In this document: one piece after another, positions 5,487 to 5,833 of the stretch
Layout: each line of letters starts with the position of its first letter
Numbering within the stretch: the first letter of the stretch is position 1
Source of the DNA: Pseudomonadota bacterium
GTDB lineage: Bacteria > Pseudomonadota > Alphaproteobacteria > UBA2966 > CAIVPW01
Reading direction: 5' to 3'
DNA: 5,833 nt
Assembly: GCA_027625125.1 (NCBI GenBank)
Contig: JAQBXG010000111.1
Span: forward strand, 1-5,833
Notes under the pieces: model-generated
Told to the model about the DNA's origin: nothing
Seen by the model: only the letters and a program-made list of their open reading frames with translations
Databases searched by the model: none
Made by a program: the position numbers and the translations under genes

Positions 5487-5514
5487 AACATAGCGCCCCG
5501 GCGACCGCTGTCAA
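5487..5514 (-). promoter_or_regulatory. Sigma-70-type promoter of rpmG
   Basis: On the minus strand a consensus -35 TTGACA (5514-5509), a 16-bp spacer and a -10 TATGTT (5492-5487) lie about 30 nt ahead of the rpmG ATG. The -35 contains the TGA stop codon of the upstream DUF983 gene. This is the best vegetative promoter match I found in the window, fitting a highly expressed ribosomal protein gene. The leader would be roughly 25 nt. Confidence 0.7.
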
Positions 5515-5833
5515 GCCGGCTCGCCCCGATCGTCGCCGTCGCCGCCGAACCCGTGCATATAGAGCGCCCATTGCAGGCCGACCAGCATGCCCTTGATGCG
5601 CGGCAGCAGCGACAGCGCCAGCACCAGGACCATCGGCACCCAGACCGCCATTTGCAGCCAGATCGGCGGCGTCAGCGCCCGCTCGGCCGACAGGACGCCG
5701 GTGACGACCAGGTGGCCGACGATCAGCATGGTGAAATAGGCCGGGGCGTCGTCGGCGCGGTGGTGGAACAGCTCCTCGCCGCAATGGGGGCAGCGGTCGT
5801 TGGTCTTGACGTAGCTGCGGTACAGCCGACCGA
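5511..5833 (-). CDS. DUF983 family inner-membrane protein (5' end cut by window edge)
   Basis: The last 106 residues of a DUF983 protein; the frame is open to the right edge, so the start lies outside. The visible part begins GRLYRSYVKTNDRCPHCGEE, the second cysteine pair of the family's N-terminal zinc-ribbon-like region; the first CPxCG pair should lie just beyond the edge. The conserved HHRADDAPAYFT follows, then two hydrophobic segments that are likely transmembrane helices (about FTMLIVGHLVVTGVLSA and IWLQMAVWVPMVLVLALSLL). It ends with the family signature LPRIKGMLVGLQWALYMHGF and an acidic tail. The function is unknown; some relatives are annotated near cytochrome oxidase or NUDIX genes, which I cannot check here. 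An internal ATG at 5729 would drop the cysteine motif and is not the true start. It lies 54 bp upstream of rpmG on the same strand. Confidence 0.9.
   Translation of the reverse strand, partial: GRLYRSYVKTNDRCPHCGEELFHHRADDAPAYFTMLIVGHLVVTGVLSAERALTPPIWLQMAVWVPMVLVLALSLLPRIKGMLVGLQWALYMHGFGGDGDDRGEPA

Overview
The window is an ordinary-looking chromosomal segment of a high-GC alphaproteobacterium, probably Rhodospirillales-like. The evidence is the very GC-rich third codon positions, the set of alphaproteobacterial families (EipB/DUF1849, DUF3572, PleD, DUF983) and the familiar adjacency DUF3572 / pleD / rpmG / DUF983. It is gene-dense and I see no mobile element, RNA gene or CRISPR array. No stretch of 300 bases lacks a gene; the longest gap is the 205 bp divergent spacer at 2429-2633.

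Layout. A leftward block (bases 1-2428, all minus strand) reads, in transcription order: a short GGDEF diguanylate cyclase, a RidA/YjgF-family protein, and a COG3146/DUF482-type GNAT N-acyltransferase that runs off the left edge and probably starts at TTG. The spacer at 2429-2633 separates this block from a rightward eipB-like gene for a periplasmic envelope-integrity protein. That gene converges, with a 9 bp gap, on a minus-strand DUF3572 gene, which is itself divergent from pleD. pleD converges on rpmG (ribosomal protein bL33, minus strand), and their 58 bp gap holds two tight hairpins, one of them a good intrinsic terminator for rpmG. Upstream of rpmG, a DUF983 inner-membrane protein gene runs off the right edge; its stop codon lies inside a consensus -35 box for rpmG.

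Functional theme. Two c-di-GMP synthases lie within 3.5 kb of each other: PleD, a response regulator with receiver, degenerate receiver and GGEEF domains, and a small stand-alone GGDEF protein. Both have intact active-site signatures and RxxD inhibitory sites. The most notable non-coding signal is a near-perfect sigma-54 (-24/-12) promoter facing the small GGDEF gene, with dyad-symmetric sequences upstream where an enhancer-binding activator would be expected. One of these resembles, from memory, the flagellar ftr element bound by FlbD. This suggests RpoN control of that cyclase, possibly tied to flagellar assembly or nitrogen status. I see no clear evidence of a wholly new system here; the regulatory layout of the GGDEF gene is the part most worth checking.
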